Below are positions 24,052 through 30,371 of a stretch of 30,371 nt of DNA, piece by piece. Position numbers and translations under genes: made by a program. Below the pieces are notes generated by a model that worked only from the letters and a program-made list of their open reading frames with translations, ran no database searches and was not told the DNA's origin. How positions within the stretch are numbered: position 1 is the stretch's first letter; each line of letters opens with the position of its first letter. This DNA is from CAYRFQ01 sp964423615 (GTDB lineage Bacteria; Planctomycetota; Planctomycetia; Gemmatales; Gemmataceae), in assembly GCA_964423615.1 (NCBI GenBank), contig CAYRFQ010000099.1:1-30371 (forward strand), in the 5' to 3' direction.

Positions 24052-25170
24052 GTGATTCAATTGAGTAGAATGGCTTTGATCGTCGCGACCATTGCTGGAC
24101 TGGTTGCGGCTCATGGCTTTGCACATGCCCAAGAAACAAAAGCACCAACCAAAAAAGAAGTCCAAGTCGTTCTCGATAAGGCCATCAAGTACCTGCGCTC
24201 GTCGCAGGAAGAACAAGGAGGATTTTCTTCTCGGCGATTCGGTCCCGGTGTGACGGCGCTTGTAGTGGCCGGACTCCTTCAGAATGGCGTCAGTGAAGAC
24301 GACCCAATGGTCACCAAAGCGCTCAAATACATGGAGTCGAATGTCCAAGAGAACGGCGGCATTTACTCCAAATTCTTGGCGAACTACACGACCAGTGTGG
24401 CCGTCATGGCGTTCAAAGAGGCGGACACAAAAGGTAAGTACGATGCCCTGTTGAAAAATGCTGCCAAGTTCCTCAAGAAGCTCCAACACGATCAACCCGA
24501 GTCGCTCAGCAAAGACGTCGAGTTTGGCGGGTTCGGTTACGACAAAGGCTCTCGTCCCGACATGTCCAACACCGCCTTCACGGTCGAGGCTCTCCTCGCG
24601 GCAGGCGTGTCCAAAGACGATCCGGCCATCAAGAAAGCGCTCGTTTTCCTCAGCCGCAGCCAAAATTTGCCAAGTGAGAAGAACGATCAGGTTTTTGCCA
24701 AGAAGGCGACGAAAGACGACAAAGGCGGTTTTGTTTACACACCAGTCAACCCGAAAAAAAGTGGGGACAGAACGGCTGTGGGTGGGCTGCGTTCCGTTGG
24801 CGCCATGACGTACAACGGTTTGAAGAGTTTTCTCTACGCAGGTGTCAGCAAGAAGGACAAACGCGTCAAAGCGGCGATGCGTTGGATTAAACGACACTAC
24901 ACCCTGAAGGAGAATCCGGGAGTCGGAAAAGCCGGACTCTTTTATTATTATCACACGTTTGCCAAGACTATGACTGCGCTGGGCAATGAAGTGTTTGTGG
25001 ATGCTGACAAGAAAAAGCACTACTGGAAACGCGAACTTTTCGAAGCCATCAAGTCGCAACAACTGCCAAACGGCAGTTGGGTTAACCGTGGCGACCGTCG
25101 ATTTGGTGAAGCCATGCCGGACCTTGCGACGGCTTTCGCAATCCTCTCATTGAGCTATACCGGGAAATAG
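24052..25170 (+). CDS. Exported alpha/alpha-toroid protein (prenyltransferase / squalene-oxidase repeat type)
   Basis: The start is GTG 24052, with a perfect AGGAGG eight bases upstream, rather than an earlier ATG at 23956 lying in the repeat. The product is 372 residues. A signal peptide (MALIVATIAGLVAAHGFAHA, about 7-26) is followed by repeated units such as GVTALVVAGLLQNGVSEDD, FTVEALLAAGVSKDDPAIKK and YNGLKSFLYAGVSKKDKRVK, plus QEEQGGFSS and QLPNGSWVN at either end. These fit the helical repeats of the terpene-cyclase/prenyltransferase fold, also used in planctomycete exported proteins. The DxDD acid motif of squalene-hopene cyclases was not seen, so enzymatic cyclisation is not claimed. 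A sigma-54 type promoter lies upstream. Confidence 0.85.
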   Translation: MIQLSRMALIVATIAGLVAAHGFAHAQETKAPTKKEVQVVLDKAIKYLRSSQEEQGGFSSRRFGPGVTALVVAGLLQNGVSEDDPMVTKALKYMESNVQENGGIYSKFLANYTTSVAVMAFKEADTKGKYDALLKNAAKFLKKLQHDQPESLSKDVEFGGFGYDKGSRPDMSNTAFTVEALLAAGVSKDDPAIKKALVFLSRSQNLPSEKNDQVFAKKATKDDKGGFVYTPVNPKKSGDRTAVGGLRSVGAMTYNGLKSFLYAGVSKKDKRVKAAMRWIKRHYTLKENPGVGKAGLFYYYHTFAKTMTALGNEVFVDADKKKHYWKRELFEAIKSQQLPNGSWVNRGDRRFGEAMPDLATAFAILSLSYTGK

Positions 25171-25647
25171 CCAAAGGGCTCGAATTTCTGTTGAGCTGTT
25201 CCTTGTGATTCTTGGTGACTGTCGGTTTCTACAAACCCGAAGCGAAAGTTAGGGTCTTTCTGGGGATCCTCGCTTTTCCTTCGGGTTTCAGCGTTTACGA
25301 GACCGAACGATGGGCTCGATCGCGTGTTTCTTGCCGCTTCTTTGATGATTCGGTTCGGAACGGGAACTCCAGCCAAGAATAGGCTGTCGAAAACTCAGGA
25401 GTTGTTACTTCGTGTTTCTTCCCTCTGAAATAAAGATCGATCAACTTCTCTCTGTGTACTCAGTGCCAAGGAACACGAATGCCCTTTGGACCTCATGGCT
25501 CATACCGTGAGGCTTACCTTACCTGCGATAATGGGCTGGACACTAAACTGGACAAATTGGTCCCACAACTGGCGAAGAATTCACCACCGCTGCCTCCTTG
25601 ACGGCGGCTTTCGTTCTACCCGCCGAAATTACTCCGGAGCGTTTTCA
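25171..25647. other. Gap with no recognised gene
   Basis: The 477-base stretch shows no supported gene, terminator with T-run, or riboswitch. The frame of the next gene is open back to 25486, but that part lacks a ribosome site and signal peptide and is treated as leader. Confidence 0.45.
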
Positions 25648-26517
25648 ATGTTTCGATTGACCGCAACTTTAGTTGGTATGGTGCTGTTTTTCCTCCCAGT
25701 GAAGGCCAGCGCTGACTGCTACGAAAATTACATCAACACCGTTCTCGCAAAAGTTCCCAAAGCTAAGGGGGTCAAGAAACTTAAGAAGTTAGATCGCAGG
25801 CTCTTGATCGAATATTCCGGAGCGTTGAGAAACACTGCCTCAGCGTTCGTGGTCATCCGCACGAACGATGGCAGGTGGAGTAAAATCCTCGTCAATCCCG
25901 CCGAACAAAAACTCTCTGGTGGAAAGACAATTCCTATCCTCATCATCGATCAGTTCACGACGTACAAAGACGGAACCGACCAGGCGATCCAAGCCCAAGG
26001 AAATGACGTCCGTTTGTTTGCTGATTTCGAGTTCAATTTGGACATCGGACAAGTCGTCCCCAAGACGATTGGAGGCGACATCCGGTTCGTCGTTACCAAA
26101 GAAGGCTCCTATGCCGAACCCGTTGGTAAGGCAGAGTTTTATCTGGTCACCAAGTCCATCCCGGAAGCCAAGAGCGTTGCCAGCACCGGACCCAAGGTCG
26201 GGCAAAGCTTCAAGAAGGTGTATTTCACCGGAAAGTACAAGCTCTATGACGATGGCCGCCGTAATGGAACTCTTTACCTAAACGTTCGCAAGGATGGATT
26301 GGTGACCGGCAAGTATTACTCGCAGAAAGATGGCCGGAAATACGAGGTGCAAGGGAAAGTGAGCGAACCAACGCACCACATCGAATTCTCGATCGTCTAC
26401 CCGCGAATTACCGAGACCTTTAGCGGGTGGATGTTCACCGCCAATGGACGAGCCATCGCTGGTTCGGCCAGGATGCAACAGGGGGTGTTTGGGTTCTATG
26501 CTGTACGGATCGAGTAG
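25648..26517 (+). CDS. Exported protein of unknown function
   Basis: The start is ATG 25648 with CGGAG upstream and a signal peptide following (MFRLTATLVGMVLFFLPVKA, cleavage near ASA-D). The product is 289 residues. The middle has DVRLFADFEFNLDIGQVVP (about 125-143). The C-terminal 90 residues alternate Gly, Tyr and hydrophobics (GTLYLNVRKDGLVTGKYYS, YEVQGKVSEPTHHIEFSI, FSGWMFTANGRAIAGSA), which suggests a small beta-barrel or beta-sandwich. No known family recognised. It converges with the sigma-54 activator gene 66 bases away. Confidence 0.82.
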   Translation: MFRLTATLVGMVLFFLPVKASADCYENYINTVLAKVPKAKGVKKLKKLDRRLLIEYSGALRNTASAFVVIRTNDGRWSKILVNPAEQKLSGGKTIPILIIDQFTTYKDGTDQAIQAQGNDVRLFADFEFNLDIGQVVPKTIGGDIRFVVTKEGSYAEPVGKAEFYLVTKSIPEAKSVASTGPKVGQSFKKVYFTGKYKLYDDGRRNGTLYLNVRKDGLVTGKYYSQKDGRKYEVQGKVSEPTHHIEFSIVYPRITETFSGWMFTANGRAIAGSARMQQGVFGFYAVRIE

Positions 26518-26528
26518 GAAAAACGCCC

Positions 26529-26544
26529 GGAGAAGATGTTCTCC
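26529..26544. terminator. Small hairpin between convergent genes
   Basis: GGAGAA-GATG-TTCTCC forms a perfect 6-bp stem in the 66-base gap between the stops at 26517 and 26584. There is no clear T-run directly after it, so it is only a weak candidate for a shared terminator. Confidence 0.35.
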
Positions 26545-26583
26545 ATGAAGACCTCCAAGCATCATTTCTCAACTTTCGCCTTT

Positions 26584-28173
26584 TCAATTTTCCGTATGTG
26601 GAGTTCGGCCGCGTTCTTCGAGGATGATTCCATGCTCTTTAATTTTTCGATAGACAGTTGCTTGTCCCTTGCCTAGTAACCGGGCTGCTTCTCGCACATT
26701 TCCCTTCGTCTCGTGTAGTGCCTGGATGATGGCTTGTTTCTCTAGTTCTTTCAGGGGCAAGATGGGCTGAGTCGAGGGCAATTGGTCAGTATCTCCAGGA
26801 GCTTCGTCTAAGAAATCGGGGTGTGGTTGGATATCGATGGAGCCGATGCTTCCGGCCATGTCAGAGGCACTCGTGTCATGCACTTCGGAGGGTAAATCCT
26901 TGGCCTCGATGATGTTGGTGTGGTTCAAAATGACGAGCCGCTCGATCAAGTTTTCTAACTGTCGGACATTCCCAGGCCAGGGACACCGCACAAGAATTTG
27001 CATTGCTTGGTGGGCAAATCCAGTCGCTGGCTTGGAATGTTTATGGGCAAAATGGCGGAGGAACCAAATCGCCAAAGAGGGAACATCTTCACGTCGATCA
27101 CGCAAGGGTGGAAGTTCGATCGGAACTACGTTTAGCCGATAATATAAATCCCGCCGGAAAAAACCTGAGTTGACTCGTTCCAGCAAGTCGCGATTGGTCG
27201 CCGCTACAATGCGTACATCGACTTGCTTGACGTTGCTCGAGCCAACCCGTTGGATGGTGTGTTCCTGCAAAAACCGCAGTAGCTTACCCTGGAGGCTGGG
27301 CTCCATCTCCCCGATTTCGTCAAGGAACAAAGTCCCGCCGTGGGCCGCTTCGCAGCATCCGAGTTGTGGCTGATCGGCCCCCGTGAAGGCTCCTTTCACG
27401 TGTCCGAAAAGGGTGCTTTCAGCCAATTCACGAGGTAAAGCTGCCATGTTGATCGGGACGAAAGGTCCATCGCGGCGAGTGTTTTTTTGGTGGATTTCTC
27501 GGGCCACCAGTTCTTTTCCTGTCCCGCTTTCGCCGAGAATGAGTACAGTCGCGTCGGTCGGTGCCACTGTAGCTATTTGTTCCCGGACCAGCCGCATGGC
27601 TTGGCTTTCACCGAGCAGCAAGGAGTTGGTTCCTACGCTTCGAAATTCGACAGGTTGGGGCTCTCTCCGCTTAACGGCCGATGGCATCACTGCGTGAGTT
27701 TTCCACACACGAGCCGAGTCGGGAGCGTTATCCGCATCAGACGGGTTTTCGTAGTCGGCATCGTGGGGGGATTCTTGTGCTTCGTTGATAGACCGACTAC
27801 GCTTCTCGACACCGTGGTCCAGGGCTATTTTCAACTGTGTTAGATCAAGAGGCTTCGTTAGGTAGTCGAAAGCACCGAGTTTCATTGCATTGACGGCGTT
27901 GGGAATGCTCCCTGCACCAGTGAACATCACCACCACGACTTGGGGGTACTGCGTGAGGACTTCCTGGAGAATTTCGGTCCCGTCGTGTTCTCCAAAACAG
28001 AGATCCAACAGCAAGATGCTTGGTTCTTGCTCTGTTAGGTTTCTGTATAGTTCGGCCTTGGTTTCTGCCGAGCACATACGATAATCCCAACGCTCTAGGT
28101 GGTACCTTAACCCTTGATGGATAGATTGGTCGTCGTCAGCCACGAGGACCAGTGGAGGTTGAGGGGCAGCCAT
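26584..28173 (-). CDS. NtrC-family sigma-54-dependent response regulator
   Basis: The 529-residue protein starts at ATG 28173 with AAGGG upstream. Receiver domain (about 8-120): acidic DDD (13-15), phospho-acceptor in LLLDL (Asp57), FTGAG (Thr85) and TKPLD (Lys107). AAA+ domain (about 183-415): Walker A GESGTGKE (214-221), the sigma-54 contact motif GAFTGA (261-266) and Walker B GGTLFLDEIGEM. C-terminal Fis-type helix-turn-helix: IIQALHETKGNVREAARLLG then QATVYRKIKEHGI. All key residues are present, so it should activate sigma-54 promoters when phosphorylated. No partner histidine kinase is in the window, so it is an orphan here. The nearby sigma-54 promoter candidate at 23844-23860 is a possible target. 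Confidence 0.95.
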   Translation of the reverse strand: MAAPQPPLVLVADDDQSIHQGLRYHLERWDYRMCSAETKAELYRNLTEQEPSILLLDLCFGEHDGTEILQEVLTQYPQVVVVMFTGAGSIPNAVNAMKLGAFDYLTKPLDLTQLKIALDHGVEKRSRSINEAQESPHDADYENPSDADNAPDSARVWKTHAVMPSAVKRREPQPVEFRSVGTNSLLLGESQAMRLVREQIATVAPTDATVLILGESGTGKELVAREIHQKNTRRDGPFVPINMAALPRELAESTLFGHVKGAFTGADQPQLGCCEAAHGGTLFLDEIGEMEPSLQGKLLRFLQEHTIQRVGSSNVKQVDVRIVAATNRDLLERVNSGFFRRDLYYRLNVVPIELPPLRDRREDVPSLAIWFLRHFAHKHSKPATGFAHQAMQILVRCPWPGNVRQLENLIERLVILNHTNIIEAKDLPSEVHDTSASDMAGSIGSIDIQPHPDFLDEAPGDTDQLPSTQPILPLKELEKQAIIQALHETKGNVREAARLLGKGQATVYRKIKEHGIILEERGRTPHTEN

Positions 28174-28834
28174 CCGAATTACCCTTCGCGTCGGAGGTTT
28201 TTGGTGTCATGCCTGCGCGACTAATAACCGGCCAGAAAAGTTCTTGGGGAGGATTCACCGAGTAAAGAACTGGTGTAAGCCTATCATTTTTTCTCAAACC
28301 GAGAAACGAAAAAGAAAATCTTTATCCGCCAATTTCTCATGGTGAGAGAGGGACTTCAAAAAAGTATGGGCTGATTATCGATTGTTAGGATAGGTTTCTA
28401 TGCTCATAGCTGTAGTGAATATTTATAAATTCGTACACTAGGTTCATTTCTTAAAAAATTCGGTACTGTATGAGGGTTACCGGAGGTCGACAATCCTCTT
28501 GCACTATAGTAATGCTCTTTTCGATAGTTGGAAAGAGATTAGTTCTTCCTTGATCCCACACTTCTCTAATGGGAAACGGATGAGAGCGAAAGGCAAGTGG
28601 TTTTGCCTTTCGGGCTTGATCCTTCCGCTCTAGAGGAGGTGTTGTCTTTGTTCGCTGGGATAGTTCGGCATACTCGATAAACAAGTTGGCCGAAGGCACC
28701 TTTTAATAAACGGAGCAACACACCATTTCGAACCTGCTGCGCTAAGAAAAAGTACCTTCCCTTGTGCTAAACAAGAAACAACGCTCCTGAAGGCTGATGA
28801 TTCCTGTCTTTTCCAAAAGGACTTGATCTGTGTT
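28174..28834. other. AT-richer gap with no supported gene
   Basis: This 660-base stretch upstream of the sigma-54 activator is more AT-rich than its surroundings. A short minus-strand frame (28451-28699) has no ribosome site or recognisable domain and is not called. It should contain the promoter of the activator and the 3' end of the RTX-type gene. Confidence 0.45.
28587..28612 (-). terminator. 10-bp perfect hairpin downstream of the RTX-type gene
   Basis: CGAAAGGCAA and TTGCCTTTCG form a perfect 10-bp stem with a 6-base loop, about 220 bases after the stop at 28835. No T-run follows, so it may mark the transcript end or be a regulator site. Confidence 0.45.
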
Positions 28835-29750
28835 TTACACAATTGGCAACAAGTCTTCGTTCCCTCGGAGCCCTCTCACACGATCTGTGTTCGTTCCACC
28901 CATTTGGGCGAAGAACAAATCACGTCCCCCATTGCCACTGAGAGTGTCCTGATCCTCGTCTTCCGTGATGGTGGTGCTATCCAAGACGAAAGGCGAGTTG
29001 AGGCCTCCTGGATTTGCACCTGTCAGATGATCGCGTTTTTGCTCATACGTCGCGTCATCCCGCGTCCATTCGGCGTGGACTGCATTCAAGGCTGCAATAT
29101 TGGACTCGTCGGACCACATGGCAGCTAAAAGCAAATCGTCTCCACTGCGACCTCTCAAGCCGTCCTTACCATCGCCACCGATCAAGACATCATCGCCAGA
29201 GCCGCCGTCCAACGTATCGTTTCCATCGCCGCCGGAGAGGACATCGTCGCCGCGCCGTCCTTTGAGCTTGTCTTTATCCTCGCCGCCGAGAAGTGTATCC
29301 TGTCCACCCCCGCCAATGAGCGTGTCACGACCTTTGTCTCCTTCGATCAGAGACTCAGTATACCAATTGTCGTTTCCGGAGGTGCCGATGATGGCAAGGT
29401 CGTCACCGTCACCCAACGCCATGCGGATCGTTTTGACGTCATCTGGATTGAAGTTGATTTGGTCAGCTTCGTCGAAATCCGTGGTGACTCGAATTTGCGG
29501 TTTGGTCCGTTGGTCGTCGTCATCGTCGTCGTCATCATCGTCGTTGTTTGCGTTCACCAGATCGATGTCAACTTCGTCGTTATCAGCGGTCCCAACAACT
29601 TGAAGCTCACCTGTGTCACGATATAGCCGCACGCCCGTGACGAAGATTTCCGTTTTGAAAGTTTCGGCTTCGCCAGTGTCGTCGTCAATCAGTTGAACCG
29701 TTACGGTGTAGATTCCTCCGTTGCTGTAGTGAGTTTTGGCGATCAAAATC
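28835..29750 (-). pseudogene. PKD / RTX-type calcium-binding secreted protein, 5' part removed by a mobile element
   Basis: The minus-strand frame encodes, in order: the end of a PKD-like domain (SNGGIYTVTVQLIDDDTGEA), a run of ten Asp, a region with GDGDDLAIIGTSGNDNW, then RTX nonapeptide repeats (GGGGQDTLLGG, GRRGDDVLSGGDGNDTLDGG, GGDGKDGLRG), and a C-terminal block ending with LSGNGGRDLFFAQ, typical of planctomycete exported repeat proteins. The frame runs further upstream to 30154, but that part is antisense to the transposase and carries no signal peptide or N-terminal sorting motif. So the real N-terminus was cut off by the insertion near 29730-29800. The remaining part is unlikely to be exported unless a new start is used. 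Calcium binding by the RTX repeats is known for the family. Confidence 0.75.
29513..29542 (-). repeat. Trinucleotide run encoding ten aspartates
   Basis: Ten consecutive GAC/GAT codons lie in the RTX-type gene. A short acidic run between the PKD-like and calcium-binding regions; length may vary by slippage. Confidence 0.8.
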
Positions 29751-30371
29751 GGTAAAGATTTCGTAAAAAAACTTCGCCTTTTTTGACCTTGTTTTTCTTG
29801 GAATCGTGATGGCTCGCCGATGTACTTTAACCCTGACCCAATCCCAACGCCACGAACTGCTCGAGGCCAGAGACCACGACCCCAAACCCTACGTGCGCGA
29901 ACGCTCCGCGGCCATGCTCCAGATTGCCGACGGACGTTCGGCCCATCGGGTGGCTCAAGAAGGGCTCCTGAAGCCCAGAGACCCCGACACCGTCTATGGT
30001 TGGCTCGATGCCTACCAAACCAATGGACTCGATGGCTTAAGAGGTCGACAACACGGCGGCGACCGACGAAGTTGCTTTTGACCAAAAACAACAACTCCAA
30101 GAGACTCTGCGCCAGGGACCCGACGAGAAAGCTCGCCAAGAAGCGAGTCCCCATCCCAACGGACCCAAACCGTCTCGCTGGACGCTCCGCACGATCCGCG
30201 CCAGTATCGAATCGTTAGCCCACTACAGTCTCTCGGGCGTATCGCGGCTGTTGCATCGTTTGGGACTGAAGGTGCGAAGTGCGAAAGTCCAACACTTCAG
30301 TCCCGACCCTTTGTATTTGGACAAATGCGATTACCTCGACCAGTGCCTTCGCCACACGGCTATCACTCCGG
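29728..30371 (+). mobile_element. Insertion sequence, left part, inserted in the RTX-type gene
   Basis: The element includes the transposase from 29806 and continues past the right edge. The left end is inferred: in the interrupted gene, sense resumes as the codons for YSNGGIYTV, and the TA at 29726-29727 within them would be a suitable target for an IS630/Tc1-like element, placing the left end at GTGAGTTTTGGCG (29728). Without the right end, the terminal inverted repeat cannot be verified, so the boundary may be off by up to about 70 bases. Confidence 0.55.
29806..30371 (+). CDS. Transposase (IS630-like), needs a +1 frame change, partial
   Basis: The first frame (GTG 29806 or ATG 29809 to TGA 30079-30081) encodes a helix-turn-helix N-terminus: RHELLEARDHDPKPYVRERS, QIADGRSAHRVAQEGLL, TVYGWLDAYQTNGLDGLRG and HGGDRR. 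This is the pattern of IS630-type and related transposases. Sense continues in the +1 frame from about 30068 (AFDQKQQLQETLRQGPDEKA, then SRWTLRTIRASIESL and GVSRLLHRLGLKVR) to the right edge with no further stop. The catalytic DDE part is beyond the window. At the switch the sequence is TGC TTT TGA C, which would allow a +1 slip from TTT onto GAC; a plain one-base indel is the alternative. No clear ribosome site upstream of the start was seen. Confidence 0.7.

Noticed and set aside
28451..28699. Small minus-strand frame of 82 codons
   Set aside because: No ribosome site, no recognisable motif and it overlaps a strong hairpin; not distinguishable from chance.
29806..30154. N-terminal extension of the RTX-type protein to 30154
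   Set aside because: This part is antisense to the transposase and Arg/Trp-rich without any signal or sorting motif.

Overview
The window looks like a chromosomal piece of a planctomycete, probably related to the Gemmataceae. Evidence: several secreted proteins carry the short N-terminal motif around 'ExLExRxxP' typical of planctomycete exported proteins, an ECF sigma factor is paired with a Ser/Thr kinase, genes are loosely packed with long leaders, GTG starts are common, and there is a calcium-binding-repeat protein with the planctomycete-type C-terminus. No rRNA, tRNA or CRISPR array was recognised.

Left part (1-10000), all on the minus strand: a secreted protein running off the left edge with GGGFGDP repeats (1-1071); two paralogous secreted metalloprotease-like proteins, each with a matrixin-type zinc site followed by exactly seven propeller-like repeats (1284-3746 and 4428-6887); and a GAF/HD-GYP/FHA/GGDEF cyclic-di-GMP enzyme (7202-9496). 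Both protease genes have a clear cyclic-di-GMP-I (GEMM) riboswitch aptamer in the leader (3816-3915 and 6956-7055). A third, diverged aptamer-like element lies ahead of the cyclic-di-GMP enzyme itself (about 9834-9995). The most coherent reading is a local cyclic-di-GMP circuit in which the signal enzyme and the secreted effectors answer to the same second messenger.

Middle (10700-21200): a large secreted protein with a C-terminal carboxypeptidase-regulatory-like domain (+), converging on a type VI secretion-like trio on the minus strand in the order tssK-tssL-tssM (17004 to 13082). The TssM-like protein stops right after its third membrane segment and lacks the P-loop lysine, so this is a reduced membrane/baseplate module. 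Upstream are a Tat-signal protein of unknown function, a Ser/Thr kinase with HCD in place of HRD, and its ECF sigma factor.

Right part (21200-30371): three plus-strand genes (a zinc-ribbon protein with a C-terminal membrane anchor, an exported alpha/alpha-toroid protein preceded by a good sigma-54 promoter candidate, and an exported unknown), then a minus-strand NtrC-type sigma-54 activator, then a PKD/RTX-type secreted protein whose 5' part has been cut off by a transposase gene. That transposase runs off the right edge and needs a +1 frame change at a TTT TGA C site.

A family of about 35-bp intergenic repeats occurs at four places (14766-14849, 20549-20609, 21955-22046, 23912-23987).
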